From JBBRMQ01 sp038230775 (lineage in GTDB: Bacteria > Acidobacteriota > Thermoanaerobaculia > Gp7-AA8): 11,594 nucleotides of DNA. Under the pieces are notes generated by a model. That model saw nothing but the letters and a program-made list of their open reading frames with translations. It ran no database searches and was not told the DNA's origin. The stretch is from positions 1 through 11,594 of the forward strand of contig JBBRMQ010000134.1 in assembly GCA_038230775.1 (NCBI GenBank), in the 5' to 3' direction. Positions 6,369 to 11,594 of this stretch are shown one piece after another; the first letter of the stretch is position 1; each line of letters starts with the position of its first letter. The position numbers and the translations under genes are program-made.

Positions 6369-6485
6369 CCCCTTACCCGGCCTTCGGCCACCCTCTCCCC
6401 GCAAGCGGGGCGAGGGGCCACCACCCTATGTTGTTGCCCTTCTCCCCGCGTGCGGGGAGAAGGTGCCCGAAGGGCGGATGAGGGG
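6369..6485. repeat. Inverted pair of GC-rich double-hairpin repeats (REP-like)
   Basis: Two copies of an approximately 50-nt unit face each other. Copy A reads on the plus strand from 6369, copy B on the minus strand from 6485. Their first 34 nt match at 29 positions. Each unit has a small hairpin (GGCCTTCGGCC at 6379-6389; GCCCGAAGGGC at 6465-6475) followed by a longer one (6391-6416, one mismatch; 6438-6463, perfect 12-bp arms with a 2-nt GT gap). The element occupies most of the 254-bp spacer between the lipoprotein gene and the winged helix-FHA gene. I recognise this CCTTCTCCCCGC type as a motif dispersed in many GC-rich genomes. I see no gene in the rest of 6278-6531. Confidence 0.85.
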
Positions 6486-6531
6486 CGCTTGCACTTGTGC
6501 AGAGCTTCCTTAGGCGGCGCCTCACACTCAA

Positions 6532-7173
6532 ATGCGCATCAAGTTCACAAACTTCACGTTCGACTCCCGCCGGCGCGAGCTCATGGGCGATGGCAGAGCC
6601 ATCGCGCTCACTCCGAAGGCCTTCCTGCTTCTCGAGGCCCTCATCACCGCGGCGCCCGACCCGATGTCGAAGGAAGAGATCTACGACCGCCTGTGGCCCG
6701 ACGTCTTCGTCGAGACGGGCAACCTGCATAACCTCATCAGCGAGATCCGGACCGCGCTCGGCGACGACGACCACGCGATGATCCGAACGATGCACCGGAT
6801 CGGCTACGCCTTCGCGGTGCCGTTCGTGCGCGACGAATCCAGCGCGCCGCGGCTGCAGATCGGCGACGAGTTCATCGAGCTGCAGCAGGGCGAGACGATC
6901 ATCGGACGGGAGCGGCTCGGTACTCCCGACGCTTCGCGCCGCCACGCCCGCATCACCGTGTCAGGAACGAAGATCACGGTCGAGGACCTCGGGAGCAAGA
7001 ACGGCACGTTCGTCGGGGGCCATCGCATCGAAGGACCGACGGTGGTTCACGATCACGACGAGATCGTGTTCGGCCGCACGCGCGCAATCGTGCAGGTCAT
7101 CGACGTCGGCGCTTCGACGGTCACCGCCGGTCCCGTGGTCAGCGGAAATCGCGGATCAACACCAGATCGTTGA
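6532..7173 (+). CDS. Winged-helix (OmpR/PhoB-type) DNA-binding protein fused to an FHA domain
   Basis: 213 aa. Residues 1-97 form a C-terminal-response-regulator-type winged helix: FTFDSRRRELMGDG, LTPKAFLLLEALI (27-39), the helix-turn-helix through IYDRLWPDV, and the wing MIRTMHRIGYAFAVP (83-97). No receiver domain precedes it. Residues about 108-192 are an FHA domain with the phosphopeptide-binding marks Gly125-Arg126 (IIGRE), Ser135-Arg-Arg-His138 and Asn157-Gly-Thr159 (GSKNGTF). FHA domains bind phosphothreonine, so DNA binding is presumably controlled by a Ser/Thr kinase or a phosphorylated partner. Mycobacterial EmbR pairs DNA binding with FHA in a similar way but has an extra BTAD domain. 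No kinase gene is in the window. It is cytosolic. The ATG starts exactly where the domain begins and has only a weak upstream ribosome site. The last 20 residues are a low-complexity tail. Confidence 0.9.
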   Translation: MRIKFTNFTFDSRRRELMGDGRAIALTPKAFLLLEALITAAPDPMSKEEIYDRLWPDVFVETGNLHNLISEIRTALGDDDHAMIRTMHRIGYAFAVPFVRDESSAPRLQIGDEFIELQQGETIIGRERLGTPDASRRHARITVSGTKITVEDLGSKNGTFVGGHRIEGPTVVHDHDEIVFGRTRAIVQVIDVGASTVTAGPVVSGNRGSTPDR

Positions 7174-7205
7174 CCGGCGCCGCGTGCATCGCCCCCCTCG
7201 GAGCC

Positions 7206-7256
7206 TCTGTGTGTGGACCGGCTTTAGCCGGTCATGTCCGGCGGCCCACACACAGA
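7206..7256. repeat. Palindromic intergenic repeat with nested hairpin
   Basis: Perfect 11-bp outer arms TCTGTGTGTGG (7206-7216) and CCACACACAGA (7246-7256) enclose a second perfect hairpin, ACCGGC-TTTA-GCCGGT (7217-7232). It lies 32 bp after the winged helix-FHA stop and 45 bp before the SDR start. There is no T-tract. The GGCT-(TT/GA)-AGCC core resembles the arms of the palindrome at 1379-1443, so the two may belong to related repeat families. Confidence 0.75.
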
Positions 7257-7287
7257 AGCAGCGAAAGGCCACGTATTTCGGACGAAC

Positions 7288-7293
7288 TACACT
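7288..7293 (+). promoter_or_regulatory. Candidate -10 box (TACACT) for a leaderless SDR transcript
   Basis: TACACT ends 7 nt before the GTG at 7301, and no Shine-Dalgarno lies between. The spacing is the same as at the hydro-lyase gene. No recognisable -35 is seen 16-18 bp upstream. Confidence 0.3.
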
Positions 7294-7300
7294 AAGCGAC

Positions 7301-7906
7301 GTGAAATCGATTCTCATTACCGGCGCCACGGGCGGCCTCGGACACGCAGTTGCGGCCCGACTGGCCCGAGATTACCGGTGCATTGCACTGTATCGCTCAG
7401 AAAGTTCCTGGAATGAGCTTAGAAAAAGCGTGGCCATCGACGGCGTCGCCAATGTGGAGGAGATCAACGAGCCACTCTACGGACTGGTCCTTCTCGCCGG
7501 AGCGTTTGCGAAGGGATCCGCTGTTGACGTCTTCGAGACGATGATGGAAGCGAATCTCATGAGCGCGGTGCGAGCGATCGAGCCATTGCGCGCGCGGATC
7601 GAGGATGGCGGCCGCATCGTCGCGATCAGCTCTGCCGCCTCGAAGACGCATCCTCGCGGCCTGGGCGCGTATGTCGCGTCGAAGTCGGCGCTGAACGCGT
7701 ACATCGAGGCGCTCGCGCGCGATCTGGAGCCGAGGAAGATCACGGTCAACGCTCTTCTGCCGACAGCGCTCGATACTCCGGCGATGCGAGACAGCATGCC
7801 ATCGGATCGTCTCGTCCCTCTGGACCGCGTCTCGGACGCGATCGCATCGCTATTGAGTGATGCCTCGGCGTCGATCAGCGGACAGATGTTCGTGTTGAGC
7901 CGTTGA
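7301..7906 (+). CDS. Short-chain dehydrogenase/reductase (classical SDR)
   Basis: 201 aa from the GTG at 7301. The open frame runs back to 7184, but the added residues would be read through the hairpin repeat and do not fit the fold, while KSILITGATGGLG is the normal first strand. The nucleotide-binding loop is TGATGGLG (7-14). Arg32 at the end of the second strand suggests NADP(H). Asn84, Ser111, Tyr124 and Lys128 (YVASK) complete the catalytic tetrad. At about 200 residues it is shorter than most classical SDRs (about 250). The second strand-helix region is cut down, running from RSESSW straight to the VEEINEPLYGLVLLAG strand, and the usual NNAG is LAGA. A cytosolic NAD(P)-dependent oxidoreductase is clear; the substrate is not. 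The gene ends 37 bp before the small membrane-anchored gene and may share its transcript. Confidence 0.9.
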   Translation: MKSILITGATGGLGHAVAARLARDYRCIALYRSESSWNELRKSVAIDGVANVEEINEPLYGLVLLAGAFAKGSAVDVFETMMEANLMSAVRAIEPLRARIEDGGRIVAISSAASKTHPRGLGAYVASKSALNAYIEALARDLEPRKITVNALLPTALDTPAMRDSMPSDRLVPLDRVSDAIASLLSDASASISGQMFVLSR

Positions 7907-7943
7907 CGGCGTTTCATTGCGCTCCGTACAAGTCCTGAAGACC

Positions 7944-8330
7944 ATGCGCCACCGCCTAACGCAAATCGCCGCTGCAATCCTCTTCGCTCTCCTTCTCGTC
8001 GGCGGATTCCGGCCGATGCTGCTGCGCGTGCTTTTCTCCCGCAAGTTTCTGCAGCAACCATCGTCGGAAGTGGCAATGGACACCCGTCCGCTGCGCGAGA
8101 AGAGTGACCCGACCCCGCCGGATATGCAGGCGTTTCTGAAGCGAATTCGCGACGAGACGAAGCCGGGAGAATCCGTCGGGCTCGTTTTTCAGCCCCCGAA
8201 TGAGAGCTTCAGCTACGCCTACTGGCGGGCGAATTACATTCTCACGGGACGTGTGGTGCGCGTTCCGGGAGACGAGGGCGCGACGGTCGTGGCGCATTGG
8301 CCGGAAGGCAAGATCGAGAGGCCGCAATGA
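7944..8330 (+). CDS. Small membrane-anchored protein, translationally coupled to the GT-C-like gene
   Basis: 128 aa from the ATG at 7944; a TTG at 7917 would add nine residues but is less likely. One transmembrane helix (about residues 7-27, IAAAILFALLLVGG) is followed by a hydrophilic domain of about 95 aa, predicted outside the membrane because the N-terminus (MRHR) is positive. The domain contains SVGLVFQPP (77-85) and an aromatic stretch YAYWRANYILTGR (91-103). It resembles, by eye only, the extracytoplasmic tails of GT-C glycosyltransferases and has no named family that I can assign. Its TGA overlaps the next ATG as ATGA (8327-8330), so the two products are very likely made together and may form a complex. 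Confidence 0.82.
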   Translation: MRHRLTQIAAAILFALLLVGGFRPMLLRVLFSRKFLQQPSSEVAMDTRPLREKSDPTPPDMQAFLKRIRDETKPGESVGLVFQPPNESFSYAYWRANYILTGRVVRVPGDEGATVVAHWPEGKIERPQ

Positions 8331-9661
8331 TCGCGGTTCTCCTCACGATTCTCGCATCGTCGATCCCCGGGCTGGCGATCACGCGCACCATCGACCGCGA
8401 GATCCGCGGCTACGCGCTCGCCGGCGCGTCGATCCTCATCGGATGCGGCACGATGGCGCTCGCTCTCTTCTTCGCGAGTCTCGTCCACATCGAATGGACG
8501 CGCACCGTCGCCGTCGTCGCTGCGCTATTGCCGCTTCTGGTCTTCGCGCGCTCTTCTTGGGCGTCGGCCTCTCAGGCCGCCGTCGGTGGGCTGAGATCCC
8601 GCCGCCCCAGAGTGCAGCACATGGATCTTCCCTCGCATACCTCACGCACTGCCATCGCGATCGACGCGCTCCTGCTCCTGCTCATCATCGGACACGCGAT
8701 CTACGCGACGTGGTCGCCGATGTACGAGTGGGACTACTTCGGCATCTGGGGCTTGAAGGCGAAGGTGTTCTTCGAGTCCGGCGGCGTGAACTGGCGCTAT
8801 CTCAGCAATTCGCTCTGGCATCCCGATTACCCGCTGCTCACGCCGCTGCTCATGGACCTGCCGTCGGTGATGCGTCGCGCATGGGACGACCGCTTCGTCG
8901 GACTGATGTACACCGCGCTGGCCAGCGGTCTCATTCTGATCGCGCGGGGCCATCTTGAAGAAGAGCTAAAGTCCGATCGTCTTGGCGCGCTCGGAGCGCT
9001 GGCCATCGCCTGTCCGGCGCTGAATCTCTGGGTGGGACTGGGCGAGGGCCCTGTCGCCGCGTACGGTTGCGCCGGTCTGCTTTTCGTGCGCCGCGGCGTC
9101 GTTCGCTCCTCCAATCCTTCGATCTACCTCGGCGCCGTACTTCTTGGCTTCGCCGCGTGGAGCAAGAACGAAGGCCTGGCACTTACCGGAATGGCGATCA
9201 TCGCAGTGGTCGTGACTTCCTGGCGGCGCGCATGGCGCCTGTGGCCCGCGCCCGCAATCGCGGCCATCTGGATCATCACCCGAACCCTCAGGCACTACCG
9301 CACCGACTTCACCGAAGGCGACGTGATGGCGCGCGTGATGACGCATCTGCGCAGCTTCGGCTTCTTCATCCGCGCGCTGGTCATCTACGCGCCCGACCTG
9401 CGGATCTTCTGGATCGCGTGTTTCCTCACACTGATCGTGTTCGCGCGGCGGGCATGGATGCGTGAGCGTTTTCTCACCGTCGCGTTGCTGCTCCAGGCGT
9501 TTCTGATGGCGGCCCAGGCGCTCGCGACCCAGGCCGACATCCGCGCGCACATCCAATACGCGTGGAACCGGCTCCCGCATCAAATCGCGCCGGCCTTCGG
9601 CTTCCTCGCCGTCGTTCTGCTCATGCCCGCGATGCTGGCGCATCGCCCGAAGTCAGAGTAA
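8327..9661 (+). CDS. Polytopic membrane protein, probable GT-C-type glycosyltransferase
   Basis: 444 aa from the ATG in the ATGA overlap. About 11-13 hydrophobic segments run from residue 1 to 437, for example 27-52, 59-75, 110-127, 217-235, 267-299, 358-373, 380-400 and 418-437. The first large loop after the TM at 110-127 holds MYEWDYFGIWGLKAK (132-146) and HPDYPLLTPLL (165-175). An acidic residue in that loop (here Glu134 or Asp136) is the usual catalytic or metal site of GT-C enzymes that use polyprenyl-phosphate sugars. A WSKNEG motif at 278-283 and the WNRLPHQ segment near 413-419 also fit the ArnT/PMT-like superfamily. Unlike many relatives it ends right after the last helix, with no soluble C-terminal domain; the partner gene upstream may supply one. 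Expected role is transfer of a lipid-linked sugar to an envelope glycan, lipid or protein. An O-antigen-type membrane protein is the main alternative. Its last 9 bp overlap the PAS-GGDEF-EAL gene. Confidence 0.82.
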   Translation: MIAVLLTILASSIPGLAITRTIDREIRGYALAGASILIGCGTMALALFFASLVHIEWTRTVAVVAALLPLLVFARSSWASASQAAVGGLRSRRPRVQHMDLPSHTSRTAIAIDALLLLLIIGHAIYATWSPMYEWDYFGIWGLKAKVFFESGGVNWRYLSNSLWHPDYPLLTPLLMDLPSVMRRAWDDRFVGLMYTALASGLILIARGHLEEELKSDRLGALGALAIACPALNLWVGLGEGPVAAYGCAGLLFVRRGVVRSSNPSIYLGAVLLGFAAWSKNEGLALTGMAIIAVVVTSWRRAWRLWPAPAIAAIWIITRTLRHYRTDFTEGDVMARVMTHLRSFGFFIRALVIYAPDLRIFWIACFLTLIVFARRAWMRERFLTVALLLQAFLMAAQALATQADIRAHIQYAWNRLPHQIAPAFGFLAVVLLMPAMLAHRPKSE

Positions 9662-11326
9662 CTCGACGCTCGCACCGGCGGACGCCGTGACCATTTTCAT
9701 GCCCCAGAAGGTATCGACCAGCCATTCGATGAGTGCCGCGGCGGGAATCGGCTTGCTGATCCAGTAGCCCTGCGCGAGGTCGCAATCCATTTCGACCAGG
9801 CGGCGCCACACCTCTTCGGTCTCGACGCCTTCCGCGCAGACCTGCTTGCCGAGGTTGCGGCCGAGGTCGATCATGATGCGGACGATGGTGGTGTCGGCCT
9901 CGCTGTCGAGCATCGACATCACGAACGACTTGTCGATCTTGATCTCGTCGACGGGCAACTGGCGAAGATGGGTCAGCGATGAGTAGCCGGTGCCGAAGTC
10001 GTCGAGCGAGAGCCGCAACCCCATCGACTGCAGCATCGACATGATCGCCAGCGCGTGCGCCGGATCTGAGACGACGCCGGTCTCCGTGATCTCGATCTTG
10101 AGGAATCGTGGATCGACGCTCCACTTGTCGAGGAGCGACTGAATCTTGGCCGGCAGCGTTTGCTCCCGCAGACTATTTGCGGACACGTTGACCGCCACGT
10201 GCACCGGTGCGCCCGCCGCGTGCCACTCGTTCAACTGCTGCAGCACGCGATTGAGCATCCAGTCGGTGAGGGGCTTGATGAGGCCAGTGCGCTCCGCGAT
10301 GGGGATGAAAGCGACAGGCGACAAGAGACCTCTCTTCGGATGATTCCACCGGATCAACGCCTCGGCCCGCGTCATGAGACCACTGCGCAGGTGCAGCTTC
10401 GGCTGGTAATACATCTCGAACTCGTTGCGTTCCATCGCGCCGCGCATCTCCGCGACGAGCGACATCTCTTCCGGAGTGCGCGAGTCCTGCGTCTGCGAGT
10501 AGAACGCGTAGCCGCTGTTCGCTTCCTTCGCCGCATACATCGCGATGCCGATGCTCGTCCCCGCTTCGACCACCTGCCCCTCGATGACAAACGGCTGCTG
10601 AAACCCGTTCAGGATTCGCCGTGCGATCCCCGCCACCTTGTTCGCGTCGCGCGCGGAGGTCATCACGATCGCGAATTCGTCGCCGCCGAGGCGCGCCACG
10701 ATGTCGCCGGCATCGATGTGGCTGCGCAGACGGTCTCCCACGTCGCGGAGCAGCACGTCGCCGTATTGATGGCCGAACGTATCGTTGATGTCCTTGAAGT
10801 GATCGAGGTCCATCAGCAGCAGCGCGACACTCTTTTTCGAGGAGCGGGCGCTGTCGAGCGTCTTGTCGAGGCGATCGATCAGCATCTGCCGGTTCGGCAA
10901 TCCCGTCAGCGGGTCGTAGAGCGCCTGCCGGCGCAATGCCGCGAGCTGCTGTTTGCTATCGGTGACGTCGCGCAGGAAGAGAACCCAGTGCGTCGTGACA
11001 AAGTTCTCGATCGCCGGAATGATCTGCAGCTCCGCCTGAAACTCCGAGCCGTCCTTGCGGTGCGCCGTCACCTCCGCTTCGAACGTCTCGTTCTCGTAGA
11101 CGTGGTTCAGGAGGTCGTTGACGATGTCGTGCTGCTGCTCGACGATGCCGAAACTGATGATGGCCTGATCGAGGAAGGCGTCGCGCGTCGTCCGATACAT
11201 CGCGCATAACGCATCATTCACGAAGAGGATGCGAGGGCCGGTCGGCTCGATCACCGGCGTGAGGATGGCGATGCCCTGACTGCTGACGCGTACGGCGCTA
11301 CCGAGGTCGATGAGTGGATCGGACAC
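9653..11326 (-). CDS. PAS-GGDEF-EAL cyclic-di-GMP protein, probable phosphodiesterase with internally deleted GGDEF domain
   Basis: 557 aa from the GTG at 11326, 33 bp after the upstream SDR stop. No transmembrane segment, so cytosolic. PAS/PAC sensor about 10-125 (VNDALCAMYR; RKDGSEFQAEL). GGDEF about 132-280: DPLTGLPNR, the metal Asp173 in MDLDHF, Gly-His185-186 to Asp190 (GHQYGD) and GGDEF at 214-218. The position of the inhibitory RxxD site reads DAGD, so it is missing. After GTSIGIAMY (256-264) the sequence jumps to AAKEANSGYAF. The 20 or so residues normally between SIGIA and the ADxAMYxAK helix are absent. EAL about 296-540 is complete: EAL at 322-324, Asn380, Glu412, Asp442-Asp443 (DDFGTGYSS), Lys463, Glu499 and QGYW at 519-522. 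It most likely hydrolyses c-di-GMP under PAS control, with the GGDEF part regulatory or inactive. Confidence 0.93.
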   Translation of the reverse strand: MSDPLIDLGSAVRVSSQGIAILTPVIEPTGPRILFVNDALCAMYRTTRDAFLDQAIISFGIVEQQHDIVNDLLNHVYENETFEAEVTAHRKDGSEFQAELQIIPAIENFVTTHWVLFLRDVTDSKQQLAALRRQALYDPLTGLPNRQMLIDRLDKTLDSARSSKKSVALLLMDLDHFKDINDTFGHQYGDVLLRDVGDRLRSHIDAGDIVARLGGDEFAIVMTSARDANKVAGIARRILNGFQQPFVIEGQVVEAGTSIGIAMYAAKEANSGYAFYSQTQDSRTPEEMSLVAEMRGAMERNEFEMYYQPKLHLRSGLMTRAEALIRWNHPKRGLLSPVAFIPIAERTGLIKPLTDWMLNRVLQQLNEWHAAGAPVHVAVNVSANSLREQTLPAKIQSLLDKWSVDPRFLKIEITETGVVSDPAHALAIMSMLQSMGLRLSLDDFGTGYSSLTHLRQLPVDEIKIDKSFVMSMLDSEADTTIVRIMIDLGRNLGKQVCAEGVETEEVWRRLVEMDCDLAQGYWISKPIPAAALIEWLVDTFWGMKMVTASAGASVELL

Positions 11327-11359
11327 TGCGGCGGAGATGGTACCGCGGGTCGCAGGTCG

Positions 11360-11594
11360 CTATTCGGGATTGGTCGCCCAGACCGCCATCTCGGTGACGA
11401 AGCCGCGATCTTCGAGCTCCAGCATGGCGACGATCGCCTCGGCGATGTCGATTGGCAGAAGCTTTCGCGGACTCGGCGTACGGCGCCCGCCGGAAAACGG
11501 CGTCTGCACCTCGCTCGGATTGATGAGCATGACGCGAATGTTCGATTTCCGAAGCTCCGCGCGCCAGCATTCAGTCATCCCGCGAAGCGCGAAC
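11360..11594 (-). CDS. C-terminal part of a short-chain dehydrogenase/reductase, cut by the window edge
   Basis: 77 residues and the stop are visible; the 5' end is off the right edge. The visible start FALRGMTECWRAELR is the segment that normally follows the YxxSK catalytic motif of classical SDRs, so the active site lies just outside. It continues with NIRVMLINPSEVQTPF, the usual substrate-loop strand, and ends WATNPE, a terminus seen in FabG-like and 3-ketoacyl reductase-like SDRs. It is a different protein from the SDR at 7301. The stop lies 33 bp before the PAS-GGDEF-EAL start on the same strand, so the two may share a transcript. Cofactor and substrate cannot be judged from this fragment. 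Confidence 0.85.
   Translation of the reverse strand, partial: FALRGMTECWRAELRKSNIRVMLINPSEVQTPFSGGRRTPSPRKLLPIDIAEAIVAMLELEDRGFVTEMAVWATNPE

Noticed and set aside
6369..6485. CRISPR-like array in the repeated spacer
   Set aside because: Only two copies, inverted relative to each other and self-complementary; no regular spacer series and no cas gene.
7184..7300. N-terminal extension of the SDR from an ATG at 7184
   Set aside because: The extra 39 residues would be translated from the hairpin repeat; the Rossmann first strand begins right after the GTG at 7301.
9653..9661. Overlaps of convergent genes (9653-9661 and 5804-5814) as possible frameshift or annotation errors
   Set aside because: Both genes in each pair keep intact C-terminal ends and their stops are unambiguous; short tail-to-tail overlaps are normal in compact genomes.
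10160..11209. Long open frame (349 codons) on the plus strand opposite the PAS-GGDEF-EAL gene
   Set aside because: Same composition signature of an antisense shadow; the minus-strand frame has complete GGDEF and EAL motifs.

Overview
This is an 11.6 kb, GC-rich, gene-dense chromosomal segment with at least ten protein genes on both strands. It carries no rRNA, tRNA, CRISPR array, transposase or phage gene that I can see. The style of the genes (a stand-alone winged-helix regulator fused to FHA, a secreted subtilase with a C-terminal beta-sandwich domain, a cytosolic PAS-GGDEF-EAL protein, GC-rich palindromic intergenic repeats) fits a free-living soil or sediment bacterium, most plausibly Acidobacteriota or a neighbouring phylum. 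That taxonomy is an inference from style, not a proof.

Layout. (1) 18-1331 (+) is a PtsJ/MocR-type regulator: a GntR winged helix fused to an aminotransferase fold. It converges on (2) a secreted subtilisin-like protease (1475-3136, -). A palindromic element flanked by 12-bp direct repeats lies between them. (3) Upstream of the protease on the same strand is an aconitase-superfamily hydro-lyase (3306-5327, -) with its swivel domain at the N-terminus. (4) Divergent from it is a small exported protein of unknown function (5404-5814, +). This overlaps tail to tail with (5) a lipoprotein carrying a complete JAMM metalloprotease motif (5804-6277, -). (6) A spacer with two inverted copies of a GC-rich hairpin repeat precedes (7) a winged helix-FHA regulator (6532-7173, +). 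(8) After another hairpin repeat comes a co-directional group: a short SDR oxidoreductase (7301-7906), a small membrane-anchored protein (7944-8330) and a polytopic GT-C-like membrane protein (8327-9661). The last two share an ATGA stop/start overlap. (9) On the minus strand, tail to tail with the membrane protein, is a PAS-GGDEF-EAL protein (9653-11326). Its GGDEF domain appears to have lost an internal segment. Upstream of it is the C-terminal part of a second SDR (11360 to the right edge).

How the genes relate. I see no single multi-gene pathway. The clearest functional unit is 7944-9661, probably a two-part cell-envelope glycosyltransferase system, perhaps transcribed with the SDR before it. 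The FHA regulator implies phosphothreonine signalling with a kinase outside the window, and the EAL protein implies c-di-GMP turnover. Several starts have no Shine-Dalgarno but have a TAnACT hexamer 7-9 nt upstream, suggesting leaderless transcription. The two genes whose products carry ordinary Sec signal peptides, the protease and the 136-aa protein, have good ribosome sites.

Most worth a second look: the in-frame GGDEF deletion, the repeat-flanked palindrome at 1351-1473, the inverted hairpin pair with a compensatory base-pair change at 6369-6485, and the JAMM lipoprotein.
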